This document shows, piece by piece, positions 10,892 to 19,540 of a stretch of 64,000 bases of DNA (positions are counted from its first letter, which is position 1; every line of letters starts with the position of its first letter). The position numbers and the translations under genes were made by a program. The notes under the pieces were generated by a model. The model made no database searches and was not told the origin of the DNA. It saw only the letters and a program-made list of their open reading frames with translations. The DNA comes from Pseudoxanthomonas sp. PXM03 (GTDB lineage: Bacteria; Pseudomonadota; Gammaproteobacteria; Xanthomonadales; Xanthomonadaceae). The stretch is taken from positions 766,001-830,000 of the forward strand of contig NZ_JACVAU010000001.1 in the NCBI RefSeq assembly GCF_014852005.1, in the 5' to 3' direction.

Positions 10892-10923
10892 GAAAAGAAA
10901 ACGGGCCGCGTGAGCGGCCCGTT
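10892..10923 (-). terminator. Intrinsic terminator of metK
   Basis: Minus-strand stem aacgggccgc / gcggcccgtt with a 4-base loop, followed directly by TTTTCTTTT. It starts 25 bases past the metK stop and is a textbook rho-independent terminator. Confidence 0.92.
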
Positions 10924-10948
10924 CCCGTCGTCGCGATGCCTGCGGCGG

Positions 10949-12160
10949 TTATTTCAGCTTGGCGTCCTTGCGCAGGGCCTCGGCGCGGTCGGTCTTCTCC
11001 CAGGAGAAGGCGGTCGCGGTCTGCTTCTTGCCGGCGCCGTCCACGTAGCTGATCTCGCGCGGCTTGCGGCCGAAGTGGCCGTAGCTGGCGGTCGGCTGGT
11101 AGATCGGGTGCTCCAGGTCCAGCATCTTGGTGATGCCGTACGGACGCAGGTCGAAGTGCTTGCGGATCAGCTTCTCGATCACGTCGTCACCGACCTTGCC
11201 GGTGCCGAAGGTGGTCACCGAGATCGAGGTCGGCTCGGCCACGCCGATCGCGTAGGAGACTTGCACTTCGCACTTGTCGGCCAGGCCGGCGGCCACGATG
11301 TTCTTGGCCACGTAGCGTGCGGCGTAGGCGGCCGAACGGTCCACCTTCGACGGATCCTTGCCCGAGAACGCGCCGCCGCCATGGCGGGCCATGCCGCCGT
11401 AGCTGTCGACGATGATCTTGCGGCCGGTCAGGCCGCAGTCGCCCACCGGGCCGCCGATGACGAACTTGCCGGTCGGGTTGATGTGCACCTTGTTCTTCGG
11501 CAGCGCGTCCAGCCACTTCTTCGGCAGCACCGGCACCAGGATCTCGGCGCGCACGGCTTCGATCAGGTCCTTCTGCTTGATGTCCGGATCATGCTGGGTC
11601 GACAGCACCACGGCATCCAGGCCCAGCACGGTATTGCCGTCGTAGCGCAGGGTGACCTGCGACTTGGCATCGGGGCGCAGCCACTTCAGCTTGCCCTTCT
11701 TGCGCACCTTGGCCTGCTGTTCCACCAGGCGGTGGCTGTAGTACAGCGGGGCCGGCATGAATTCCGGCGCCTCGTTGCAGGCGTAGCCGAACATCAGGCC
11801 CTGGTCGCCCGCGCCCTGTTCTTCCGGCTTCTTGCGATCCACGCCCTGGTTGATGTCGGGGGACTGCTTGCCCAGCATGTTGATGATGGCGCAGGTGTGG
11901 CCGTCGAAGCCGACGTCCGAATTGTCGTAGCCGATGTCGTTGATGACCTTGCGGGCCAGCGACTCGATGTCCACCCAGGCGGTGGTGGTGACTTCGCCGG
12001 CCACGATGGCGGCGCCCGTCTTCACCAGGGTCTCGCAGGCCACGCGTGCGCGCTTGTCCTGGGCCAGGATGGCGTCCAGCACGGCGTCGGAGATCTGGTC
12101 GGCGATCTTGTCCGGATGGCCTTCGGAGACCGATTCGGAGGTGAACAGGTAGCTGGACAT
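10949..12160 (-). CDS. metK: S-adenosylmethionine synthase
   Basis: Makes S-adenosylmethionine from methionine and ATP; cytoplasmic tetramer. The 403-residue product carries [19 protein letters not shown] near the N-terminus, the ATP-binding [12 protein letters not shown], the loop [20 protein letters not shown], and [19 protein letters not shown], the phosphate-binding signature. An AAAGGA ribosome site lies upstream with a rather long 10-base spacing. I looked for a SAM riboswitch in the roughly 200 bp upstream and saw none; a TATCAT hexamer at 12202-12207 is a possible -10 box. A strong terminator ends the transcript. The next enzyme of the methyl cycle, ahcY, is 6 kb away with its own control. 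Confidence 0.98.
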   Translation of the reverse strand: MSSYLFTSESVSEGHPDKIADQISDAVLDAILAQDKRARVACETLVKTGAAIVAGEVTTTAWVDIESLARKVINDIGYDNSDVGFDGHTCAIINMLGKQSPDINQGVDRKKPEEQGAGDQGLMFGYACNEAPEFMPAPLYYSHRLVEQQAKVRKKGKLKWLRPDAKSQVTLRYDGNTVLGLDAVVLSTQHDPDIKQKDLIEAVRAEILVPVLPKKWLDALPKNKVHINPTGKFVIGGPVGDCGLTGRKIIVDSYGGMARHGGGAFSGKDPSKVDRSAAYAARYVAKNIVAAGLADKCEVQVSYAIGVAEPTSISVTTFGTGKVGDDVIEKLIRKHFDLRPYGITKMLDLEHPIYQPTASYGHFGRKPREISYVDGAGKKQTATAFSWEKTDRAEALRKDAKLK

Positions 12161-12371
12161 CAGGCTTATATCCTTTGATTCGGATGAAAAGATGGGCGCG
12201 CATGATACACGCCGGAGGCGGTGCGTGCATTCTGCGTCGTTCAGGGTTGCCGCGGGTTAAGCGGGGATCACGGCTTCGCTGTCACCTGACTGCCAGAAAA
12301 CGGAAACCGGGCTGTCGCCGGCCAGGCGCAGGCTGCGCGGCGAAACCCCGCCGCCAGGCTTTGCCACGACC

Positions 12372-14099
12372 ATGCGCCCCCTGGAACAGCAGATCGTCGA
12401 ACGCTATCCGCACTGGTTCCGCGGCCGTCGCGCCGGGCTGACCCGGCCACTGCTGCGCACCCTGGGCCGCTGGTCCCGCTTGGACCAGGCCTATGCCTTC
12501 CTGGCCGATCACGGCCACCTGCACGGACTCGACTTCGTCGATGCCGCCATCGACCACCTCAACCTGCGGCCGACGGTCGACCCCGCCGCGGAGCGGCGCA
12601 TCCCGGCGCAGGGCCGGTTGCTGATCGTGGCCAACCATCCTTCCGGTGCGCTGGACGCCCTGGCGCTGCTGCAACTGGTCGGTCGTGTGCGGCGTGACGT
12701 GAAGATCGTCGCCAATGACTTCCTGACGGGGATCGCGCCGCTGGCCAGCCTGTTGCTGCCCGTCCGCATCCTTGGTGGCAAGCCGGGCGCAGACAGCGTG
12801 CGCGCGGTCGAACAGGCGCTGGAAGCCGAGCAGTGCGTGATCGTGTTCCCCGCCGGCGAGGTGTCCCGGCTTGGCCCGCGGGGCGTGCGCGATACCCGTT
12901 GGCGCCGGGGCTTCCTCCGCTTCGCCCAAACGACAGCCGCACCGGTACTGCCCATCCGGGTGGAAGCGCGCAATTCGGCGCTGTTCTACGGTGCATCGGC
13001 GCTGTTCAAGCCGGCCGGCACGGCGTTGCTTGCGCGCGAAATGTTCCGTCGCCATCAGCGGCGCTTGCGGTTGCATGTGGGGCAGTGCCTGCGCATGGAT
13101 GCGCAGGAGGATGCCGCTGCGCAGATCCTGCGCGTGCGCAAGGCGCTGTATGCGTTGGGGGGCGGGGTGGAACTGCCCGTGCCGGACGCTGGCGAGCCAC
13201 TGGAGCCCCTGGTCGATGCGCTGGCGCCGGAAGCGCTCGAAGCCTGCATCGCTTCGCTCGACGTGCTGGGCGAAACCAGCGATGGAAAGCGCATCTGCGT
13301 GGGGCGCCTGGCCGGAGGCTCGGCGCTGCTGCGCGAGATCGGGCGTCTGCGCGAGTTGACATTCCGAGCCGTGGGCGAGGGCACCGGCAAGCGGATGGAC
13401 GTGGATGCCTTCGATGCGTGGTACGAGCACATCGTGCTGTGGGATGCCGCGCAGCGGAAGATCGCCGGCGCCTATCGGATCGCGCGCGGCGCGCCGGTGC
13501 TGGCGGCGCAGGGCCTGAAGGGCCTCTACACGGCCTCGCTGTTCGACTACGCCGACGACGCGCTGCCTCGCCTGGTCGCCGGCATGGAACTGGGGCGCAG
13601 TTTCGTGGTGCCCGACTACTGGGGCAGCCGCAGCATCGACTACCTGTGGCAGGGCATCGGCGCGTACCTGCGCCGCCATCCGCGGGTGCGCTACCTGTTC
13701 GGCGCAGTGTCGATGAGTGCGGCGCTGCCGCTGGATGCGCGCGAGCAGATCGTCGCGTACTACGCCCACTACTACGGCGACCCGAACGGCGAAGCACGCT
13801 CGCGCCATCCGTTCCGCTACACCGCCACGCCCCCCCGCTTCGATGCGCTGGATGCCGACACCGCGTTCCGCGTGCTGAAGACCAACCTGGACACGGTGGG
13901 GGCGACCGTGCCGATGCTCTACAAGCAGTACACCGACCTGTGCGAACCCGGTGGTGCGCGCTTCCTGGCGTTCGGCGTCGATCCTGATTTCAGCGACTCC
14001 ATCGATGGCCTGATCGAAGTGGACCTGCACCGGATCCGGCCGAGGAAGCGGGAACGCTACCTCGGCGACACGTGGCGTCCGATGGAGACGGCGGCATGA
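12372..14099 (+). CDS. PlsC-type acyltransferase fused to GNAT/OlsB-type N-acyltransferase (OlsF-like)
   Basis: A 575-residue two-domain protein. The N-terminal part is a lysophospholipid-acyltransferase domain with LIVANHPSGALDALALL (about residues 84-100) and FPAGEVSRLGPRG. Its catalytic box is His-X5-Asp, not the textbook His-X4-Asp. The C-terminal half resembles OlsB/hemolysin-type GNAT N-acyltransferases (LTFRAVGEGTGKRMDVDAFD, then GMELGRSFVVPDYWGSRSID). This order matches OlsF, which makes ornithine lipids by N-acylating ornithine (C-domain) and then O-acylating the product (N-domain). Ornithine-lipid synthesis is therefore the leading hypothesis, but substrate identity is inferred. The stop overlaps the ATG of the phosphoesterase gene (ATGA), so the pair is coupled. 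No transmembrane helix is obvious, suggesting peripheral inner-membrane location. Confidence 0.75.
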   Translation: MRPLEQQIVERYPHWFRGRRAGLTRPLLRTLGRWSRLDQAYAFLADHGHLHGLDFVDAAIDHLNLRPTVDPAAERRIPAQGRLLIVANHPSGALDALALLQLVGRVRRDVKIVANDFLTGIAPLASLLLPVRILGGKPGADSVRAVEQALEAEQCVIVFPAGEVSRLGPRGVRDTRWRRGFLRFAQTTAAPVLPIRVEARNSALFYGASALFKPAGTALLAREMFRRHQRRLRLHVGQCLRMDAQEDAAAQILRVRKALYALGGGVELPVPDAGEPLEPLVDALAPEALEACIASLDVLGETSDGKRICVGRLAGGSALLREIGRLRELTFRAVGEGTGKRMDVDAFDAWYEHIVLWDAAQRKIAGAYRIARGAPVLAAQGLKGLYTASLFDYADDALPRLVAGMELGRSFVVPDYWGSRSIDYLWQGIGAYLRRHPRVRYLFGAVSMSAALPLDAREQIVAYYAHYYGDPNGEARSRHPFRYTATPPRFDALDADTAFRVLKTNLDTVGATVPMLYKQYTDLCEPGGARFLAFGVDPDFSDSIDGLIEVDLHRIRPRKRERYLGDTWRPMETAA

Positions 14100-14914
14100 G
14101 CCCGCTGGCCGCGCCACCCCCGATGCGGCGCGCGGTCTTCGTCTCCGACGTCCACCTCGGTTCCAAGCACTGCCATGCAGCAGAGTTCGCCGACTTCCTC
14201 GCCGGCCTGCGCTGCAGGCGCCTGTATCTGGTGGGCGATATCGTCGACCTGTGGTGGATGGCGCAGCGCCGCGCGTCGTGGGATGCGGCCCACAATCGGG
14301 TCGTCGAGGCGCTGCACGCGCTGGCACGCAACGGCACCGAACTCATCTATGTCCCCGGCAATCACGACCGGCCCATCCGGCGGTTCTGCGGCCTGATGCT
14401 GCCCGCCATGCAGGTCAGGCGCCGCGCGATCCACACCACACTGGACGGGCGCAGGCTGCTGGTGACGCATGGCGACGACTACGATGGCATCACCCACTTC
14501 GGCGGGCTGCAGGAGAAGTTCGGCGACTGGCTCTACTACCGCATCCTCACCGGCAACCGGCTGACCAACCAGCTGCGTCGCCGGCTCGGCCTGCGCTACT
14601 GGTCGCTGGCGGAATACCTGAAGCGGCAGAGCGATGCGGCCGAGCGCTACATCGCCCGCTTCGTGCAGGCGGGCCTGGACGATGCGAAGTGCCGCGGGCT
14701 GGACGGCATCGTCTGCGGACACATCCATCGCGCGTCGCTGCTCCAGCGCGATGGTCTGCTGTACGCGAATGACGGCGACTGGGTCGAAAGCCTCACCGCG
14801 CTCAGCGAGGAGGCCGACGGCACGCTGTGCCTGCTCTCGCATAGCGGCAAGGTGCTGGCCGAGGTTGCGCCGCGCCTGCGCCTGGTCCCGCAGGACGTGT
14901 CGCGCGCGGCGTGA
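14096..14914 (+). CDS. LpxH-like UDP-2,3-diacylglucosamine pyrophosphatase family metallophosphoesterase
   Basis: Calcineurin-type metallophosphoesterase of about 272 residues. All metal motifs are visible in order: FVSDVHLG, GDIVDLW, VPGNHDRP, VTHGDDYD and CGHIHRA. Family members hydrolyse UDP-2,3-diacylglucosamine during lipid A synthesis, but the group also contains paralogues acting on other pyrophosphate-linked lipids. Translational coupling to the acyltransferase fusion upstream suggests a shared role in membrane-lipid metabolism, not necessarily lipid A. Start chosen at the overlapping ATG at 14096. Whether this is the genome's only LpxH cannot be told from the window. Confidence 0.75.
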   Translation: MSPLAAPPPMRRAVFVSDVHLGSKHCHAAEFADFLAGLRCRRLYLVGDIVDLWWMAQRRASWDAAHNRVVEALHALARNGTELIYVPGNHDRPIRRFCGLMLPAMQVRRRAIHTTLDGRRLLVTHGDDYDGITHFGGLQEKFGDWLYYRILTGNRLTNQLRRRLGLRYWSLAEYLKRQSDAAERYIARFVQAGLDDAKCRGLDGIVCGHIHRASLLQRDGLLYANDGDWVESLTALSEEADGTLCLLSHSGKVLAEVAPRLRLVPQDVSRAA

Positions 14915-14946
14915 GGAATCCCTTCGGCGGCTGCTAGGATCGCCGC

Positions 14947-15999
14947 ATGGATTCCCTCAGCCAGATCGTCCTCGGCGGTGCCATCACCGCCGCCATCGCC
15001 CCCGCCGCGCATCGCCGTGCCGCGCTGCTCGCCGGCGCGGCCCTCGGCACGCTGCCGGACCTCGACAGCCTGCCCATCGCATTGTTCTCGGACAACCCGG
15101 TCACGCTGATGACCGTGCACCGCAGTTTCAGCCATTCGCTATTCGTGTTGCCCCTGGTCGGCTGGCTGGTCTGGTGCCTGTTCAAGCGGTTCGGCAATGG
15201 GCGGGTCGCCGCATCGCCGACGCGGTGGTTCTGGGCCATCCAGTTGGCCCTGGTCACGCATCCGCTGCTGGACGCCTTTACTGTCTACGGCACGCAGCTG
15301 TGGTGGCCGCTGACGCCACCGCCGGTCATGTGGTCCAGCGTCTTCATCATCGACCCGCTGTACACGGTGTGGTTGCTGGTGGCCTGCATCGTGGCGTGGT
15401 TCCTGCGCGAACGCGCCGCGGCGCAACGCGCTCTCGCGGTCGGCCTGGTGTTGAGCAGCGCATACCTGGGGTGGTCGCTGCTGGCCAAGGCCATGGTCGA
15501 TCGCGAGGCGGAGCGGACGCTTGCCTCGATGGGGCTGGACGGTGCGCCTCGCTTCTCCGTGCCGATGCCGTTCAATACGCTGCTGTGGCGCGTGGTGGCG
15601 ATGACGCCGTCCGGATACGTGGAAGCGGAGCGATCCGTCCTGGCCGATGACGGTCCGCTGCGGTTCCGCGGCTATTCGTCCAACGTGCAGGCACTGGCGG
15701 AGGCACACGCTGTTCCGGCGGTCCAGCGGCTGACCTGGTTCAACCGCGGCTTCATGCGCGCGCGAGTGCAGCAGGATCGCCTGGTGCTGTCGGATCTGCG
15801 GATGGGGTTGGAGCCGGACTACAGCTTCAGCTTCGAAGTGGCCGAACGACGCGACGGAGCGTGGACTCCGGTGACGCCGGTGCAACAGCCCTGGGCCGCA
15901 CCGGTGTCGGGCACGGAAGGGCTGCTGCAATTGGTTGCCGCCATGTGGCATCGCATCCGTCATCCATCAACGGAGCCATTGCGGTCCGCCATCGGCTGA
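14947..15999 (+). CDS. DUF457 membrane-bound metal-dependent hydrolase family protein
   Basis: A 350-residue inner-membrane protein. It begins MDSLSQIVLGGAITAAI and continues with several hydrophobic helices. The conserved polar motifs of the YdjM/YbcI-type family are present: GTLPDLDSL (about residues 36-44), HRSFSHSLFVLP and THPLLDAFTVYG. The His/Asp residues in them are thought to bind a metal in this family, though biochemical function is poorly known. The C-terminal third is soluble and unusually long for the family, about 150 residues past the last helices. It starts 32 bases after the LpxH-like gene, so it may belong to the same transcript. Confidence 0.75.
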   Translation: MDSLSQIVLGGAITAAIAPAAHRRAALLAGAALGTLPDLDSLPIALFSDNPVTLMTVHRSFSHSLFVLPLVGWLVWCLFKRFGNGRVAASPTRWFWAIQLALVTHPLLDAFTVYGTQLWWPLTPPPVMWSSVFIIDPLYTVWLLVACIVAWFLRERAAAQRALAVGLVLSSAYLGWSLLAKAMVDREAERTLASMGLDGAPRFSVPMPFNTLLWRVVAMTPSGYVEAERSVLADDGPLRFRGYSSNVQALAEAHAVPAVQRLTWFNRGFMRARVQQDRLVLSDLRMGLEPDYSFSFEVAERRDGAWTPVTPVQQPWAAPVSGTEGLLQLVAAMWHRIRHPSTEPLRSAIG

Positions 16000-16045
16000 C
16001 GCGTCATGGAAGCCGGCGCGTCAGCCCCGTGGGACAGGCGAGGCG

Positions 16046-16396
16046 TCAGGAGCCAGTGAGCCGTTCCTTGCGGACGGAGTCCGCGGGTTGCGCTGCCGGC
16101 ACCGCGTCCACCGCAACACGTTGCTGCGGGCTGGAATCGGTGCGGCGTTCCAGGACGAACGACTCGCCGTTCAACGCACGCCGGAAATTGTCTTCACCCA
16201 CCGCGGCACGGAACTGGGTGGCAGCGCGTTGGTAGGAAGCGCGATATTCCGGGAAAGCGGTGCGCGGACCGATCACCATCTGTACCTTGCGTTCGCTCAT
16301 GCCAGTGTACTCGGCAAGTTGTTTGATGCTGTCGCCGGCCTGCACGGAGAAGGGCAGGGCGAACAAGGCGACGAAGAGCGGGGTTCTTGCATTCAT
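16046..16396 (-). CDS. Small secreted protein of unknown function
   Basis: Not recognised. 116 residues with a clear Sec signal peptide (MNARTPLFVALFALPFSVQA, cleavage after AQA-like site), so the mature form is periplasmic or exported. The mature part starts GDSIKQLAEYTGMSERKVQM, helical and slightly basic, then MVIGPRTAFPEYRASYQRA and a low-complexity, Pro/Ala/Val-rich tail. GGAGG five bases before the ATG makes translation credible. Codon use and GC look like the neighbours. It is monocistronic, convergent with the DUF457 gene. Confidence 0.6.
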   Translation of the reverse strand: MNARTPLFVALFALPFSVQAGDSIKQLAEYTGMSERKVQMVIGPRTAFPEYRASYQRAATQFRAAVGEDNFRRALNGESFVLERRTDSSPQQRVAVDAVPAAQPADSVRKERLTGS

Positions 16397-16443
16397 GACA
16401 GCCTCCAGGGGAGGTGATTACCGCTTGTTGGCTGCGGTACTCC

Positions 16444-16469
16444 GCAGGCCGGCGGGGGAACCGGCCTGC
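16444..16469 (-). terminator. Stem-loop downstream of methyltransferase gene
   Basis: Perfect 9-bp stem gcaggccgg / ccggcctgc with an 8-base loop, about 80 bases past the methyltransferase stop. It has no U-run on either strand, so the terminator call is tentative. The rest of 16397-16551 holds only the ribosome site of the small secreted protein. Confidence 0.4.
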
Positions 16470-16551
16470 CCATCCTCATGCTGCAGGGCCGTGCGCCCCA
16501 GTGCCGGAAAGCACGGTGACTCAGGTCATGTTTAGCGCGCGTATACCTTCA

Positions 16552-17379
16552 TCAGTAAACCGTTGCGCGCGCCTGCACGAACGCATAGAAGAACACCGCA
16601 TCCGGGTCGTTCTGCACATCGCGCATTTCCCGGCGCATGCCATCCACGACGTCCTGCGTCACGCGGCCGGCTTCGACCAGCGAGTCGGCCGCCGACAGCA
16701 GAAGTTCTTCCCAGAACGCGATCATGTCCTTGCGCCGCGCCGGCTCGCGGTTGTCGAAGTGCACCGTCTTGATCTCGGTCGCGACGTCGCGGTAGCCGCC
16801 GGCGAGCAGCAGGTTGCCCAGCTTCGCGCCGATGAACGGGTCGCCGCCGCTGTCGTACTGGAAGTCGTTGAATGCCATCCAGTAGCGCCATGTATTCGGC
16901 GAATAGGGATGCAGCAGGAACGAAGAGTTCATCACTTCGGTGATGTAGATCGGCGAACCGGGTGCCAGCACGCGGCGCACTTCGCTCAGCACGCGTGCCG
17001 GGTTCGGCACATGCTCCAGGATCCAGCACAGGAAGGCAGCGTCGAACTCGCGCGCGCCGTAAGGCAGCCGGCTGGCATCCGCCTGCTGCAGGGTGTAGCG
17101 GTCGCGGCACCAGGGCATGGTGGCCAGGTTCTGCCGCGCGGCCTGCAGTTGCACGTCGTTGAGGTCGACGCAGGTCACGTGCACGTCGGGGAAGCGACGC
17201 AAGAGGATCTCGGTCTGAGCCCCCACGCCGCTGCCCACCTCCAGCAACCGGCGTGCCCCGGTGTAGTCGACATGGTTGAACAGCGTGCTTTCGAGCAGGC
17301 GCGCCTGCTTCATCAGGCGCGCCTGTTCAACCGACGAGAATCCATGAAGGTAGGCAGGGCGTTCATCGTTCTCGGACAT
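16552..17379 (-). CDS. Class I SAM-dependent methyltransferase
   Basis: 275-residue cytoplasmic methyltransferase of the Methyltransf_25/11 type. SAM-binding motif I is LLEVGSGVGAQTEILLRRFP (about residues 44-63). Motif II is TCVDLNDVQL, and ADASRLPYGAREFDAAFLCW gives motifs III/IV. The C-terminal half has aromatic, acceptor-specific sequence (NTWRYWMAFNDFQYDSGGDP). The acceptor is unknown. The gene starts 11 bases after the dusB stop with GGAGAGAG as ribosome site, so it is almost surely co-transcribed with dusB. A link to tRNA modification is only a guess from position. Confidence 0.85.
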   Translation of the reverse strand: MSENDERPAYLHGFSSVEQARLMKQARLLESTLFNHVDYTGARRLLEVGSGVGAQTEILLRRFPDVHVTCVDLNDVQLQAARQNLATMPWCRDRYTLQQADASRLPYGAREFDAAFLCWILEHVPNPARVLSEVRRVLAPGSPIYITEVMNSSFLLHPYSPNTWRYWMAFNDFQYDSGGDPFIGAKLGNLLLAGGYRDVATEIKTVHFDNREPARRKDMIAFWEELLLSAADSLVEAGRVTQDVVDGMRREMRDVQNDPDAVFFYAFVQARATVY

Positions 17380-17390
17380 GGGCTCTCTCC

Positions 17391-18389
17391 TCAGGCGGCA
17401 GCGGGCAGTACCGGCGCGACGCCGGCGATCAGGGCATCGAAGTAGTCGCGTGTCAGCCGCACCTGCTCGTCAGCGCTCTCGGCGCGATTGACCACCGCGC
17501 GGAATGCGAGGTTCTCGGGGCGGTCCCTGGCGTACCAGCCCAGGTGCTTGCGCGCGATGCGCACGCCCTGCGGTTCGCCATAGAAGTCGTGCAACGCCTG
17601 CAGGTGGCCCATCAGGATGTCGCGGACTTCATGCAGGGATGGCGCCGGTAGAGATTCGCCCGTGGCGAGGAAGTGGGCGACCTCGCGGAAGATCCACGGG
17701 CGCCCCTGCGCGGCGCGGCCGATCATCACGGCGTCGGCACCGGTCTGCGCCAGTACGTGCGCCGCCTTGTCCGGGGAATCGATGTCGCCGTTGGCCACCA
17801 CGGGAATGCGCAGCGCGGCCTTGATCGCGGCGATGGTTTCGTACTCGGCGCTGCCGGTGTAGTGCTGGTCGCGGGTGCGACCATGCACCGCCAGCGATGC
17901 GATGCCGCTTTCCTGCGCGATGCGCGCGATCACCGGGCCGTTGCGGTGGTCGCAATCCCAGCCGGTGCGGATCTTCAGCGTCACCGGCACATCGACGGCC
18001 TTCACCACCGCTTCCAGGATGCGGCCCACCAGCGACTCGTCGCGCATCAGCGCGGAACCCGCCCAGGTGTTGCACACCTTCTTCGCCGGACAGCCCATGT
18101 TGATGTCGATGATCTGTGCGCCGTGGTCGGCGTTGTAGCGCGCGGCATTCGCCAACTGCTCCGGTTCGGTGCCGGCGATCTGCACGCTGACCGGGCTTGG
18201 TTCGCCCTCGTGGTCCATGCGGTGCAGCGACTTGGAGGTGTTCCAGAAACGCGGGTCGCTGATGGTCATTTCCGACACCGCCATGCCCGCGCCAAGCCGC
18301 TTGCACAGCAGGCGGAATGGCTTGTCGGTGACGCCGGCCATGGGGGCCAGCATCACCGCCGGTTCGATGCGGTAGGGGCCGATCTGCAT
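17391..18389 (-). CDS. dusB: tRNA-dihydrouridine synthase B
   Basis: FMN enzyme reducing uridine to dihydrouridine in the tRNA D-loop; cytoplasmic, 332 residues. Motifs: the N-terminal APMAGVTDKPFR, SVQIAGTEPEQL, the active-site DINMGCPAKKVCNTWAGSAL with the catalytic Cys, LKIRTGWD, LAVHGRTRDQHYTG, and VVANGDID followed by ADAVMIGRAAQGRPWIF. The frame is open further upstream but ATG 18389 gives the canonical MQIGPYRIEPAVML start. In many gammaproteobacteria dusB is followed by fis; here a methyltransferase gene follows instead. Confidence 0.95.
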   Translation of the reverse strand: MQIGPYRIEPAVMLAPMAGVTDKPFRLLCKRLGAGMAVSEMTISDPRFWNTSKSLHRMDHEGEPSPVSVQIAGTEPEQLANAARYNADHGAQIIDINMGCPAKKVCNTWAGSALMRDESLVGRILEAVVKAVDVPVTLKIRTGWDCDHRNGPVIARIAQESGIASLAVHGRTRDQHYTGSAEYETIAAIKAALRIPVVANGDIDSPDKAAHVLAQTGADAVMIGRAAQGRPWIFREVAHFLATGESLPAPSLHEVRDILMGHLQALHDFYGEPQGVRIARKHLGWYARDRPENLAFRAVVNRAESADEQVRLTRDYFDALIAGVAPVLPAAA

Positions 18390-18418
18390 GGCGGCATTGT
18401 ACCGCCGGCCCCCCAGGG

Positions 18419-19519
18419 TCAGTGCCGGCGGCGTCGCGCGCGCCAGAACAGGAAGCCGGTCACCAGAAGGAAAGCGGGCAACAGACCTGCGGCGGCGATG
18501 GTCCATTGCCATGCACGCCCACCCACGAAGCCGCCATGCAACGGATACATCGCCTCGCTGATGCGGGCGCCGGCATCCTGCGCTGTCGCATCGTGCACCT
18601 GCACCGCGCTTGCGCGGTATGGATCCATCCAGACAACGCTGCGGCCGTTGGGGTGCCACTCACCGGGAGCGCGGAAACGGATCGACACCATGGCGTCATC
18701 GCCCTTGGGCAGGCTGATGCGGCGGAGTTCGCTGCCACGCGGGGCCGCATCCGCTGCGGTGAGCAGCACGGCCCGCCAATCGATGGAGGTGGTCTCCCGT
18801 TCGATCGGCAAGGGCGGCACGACCTCGGGCCCGTCGCCGAACGTCCAGCGAAGCGCACTTCGCAACGGCTGGCTGTACACCATCGCCACGCCGGTGAAGG
18901 TCACCACCAGCAGCAATGGCAGCAGGAAAACCCCCAGGCTGCGGTGCCAGCTGAGCCAGCGCCGGGGTGGCGGGCGCGCATGCCAGCGCAGGCTTGAGGC
19001 CAACGACGCCAGGCGCGGCCACCACAGGTAAAGTCCGGACAACAGCATGAACAGCGCCACGATTCCGAATGCGCCCAGCACATCCTCGCCGGCCTCACCG
19101 GCCAGCAGGTGCGTGTGCAGGTCGCGCAGCCACATCACCGCGTCGTTGCCGGTGTTGCGCACCAGCAACGGCTCGCCACTGGCGGCATCGAAGTAATGGC
19201 GTTCGCCCTCGCTGGCGAACGCTTGCCAGGCGGGCAGGCGCGGAGAGGGCAGGTCGATGGAACGGATGCCCCTGTCTTCCGCACCTGCCACGACCCGCGC
19301 CAGCGCATGGCCCTGCAGCGCGAGCGGCGGCAGCCGTTCGCGTGCCAGTTCGGGATGAGCAGCCAACAGCAGTTCGGATTGGAATGCCAACACCGTGCCG
19401 GTCAGCGACACTGCCGCGAACACCAGACCGGCGGACAGTCCCAGCCACAGGTGCAACCACTTCAGCATGGCGCGGACACGCCATGCGGAGGGGGTCGATA
19501 TGGCCTGGCGAGGGAACAT
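18419..19519 (-). CDS. PepSY-associated TM-helix protein (putative iron-siderophore reductase)
   Basis: Inner-membrane protein of 366 residues with four main hydrophobic helices: about 20-45, a central one (VLGAFGIVALFMLLSGLYLWW), FLLPLLLVVTFTGVAMVYS, and one at the C-terminus. Helix-associated histidines (WLHLWLG, LRDLHTHLL, LSWHRSLG) are typical of this family and may ligate heme. Such proteins often sit beside TonB receptors and are proposed to reduce ferric siderophores. Here the gene starts 21 bases after the receptor's stop, so they form an operon under the receptor's Fur box. ATG at 19468 is an alternative start. Confidence 0.85.
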   Translation of the reverse strand: MFPRQAISTPSAWRVRAMLKWLHLWLGLSAGLVFAAVSLTGTVLAFQSELLLAAHPELARERLPPLALQGHALARVVAGAEDRGIRSIDLPSPRLPAWQAFASEGERHYFDAASGEPLLVRNTGNDAVMWLRDLHTHLLAGEAGEDVLGAFGIVALFMLLSGLYLWWPRLASLASSLRWHARPPPRRWLSWHRSLGVFLLPLLLVVTFTGVAMVYSQPLRSALRWTFGDGPEVVPPLPIERETTSIDWRAVLLTAADAAPRGSELRRISLPKGDDAMVSIRFRAPGEWHPNGRSVVWMDPYRASAVQVHDATAQDAGARISEAMYPLHGGFVGGRAWQWTIAAAGLLPAFLLVTGFLFWRARRRRH

Positions 19520-19540
19520 GCGGGGCGTTGTCGGCGTGGA

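Noticed and set aside
12161-12371. SAM riboswitch before metK
   Set aside because: No conserved core of any SAM aptamer class is visible.
12282-14327. Long open frame antisense to the acyltransferase fusion
   Set aside because: Composition is His/Arg/Gln-rich and shadow-like; the plus strand carries a clear two-domain protein.
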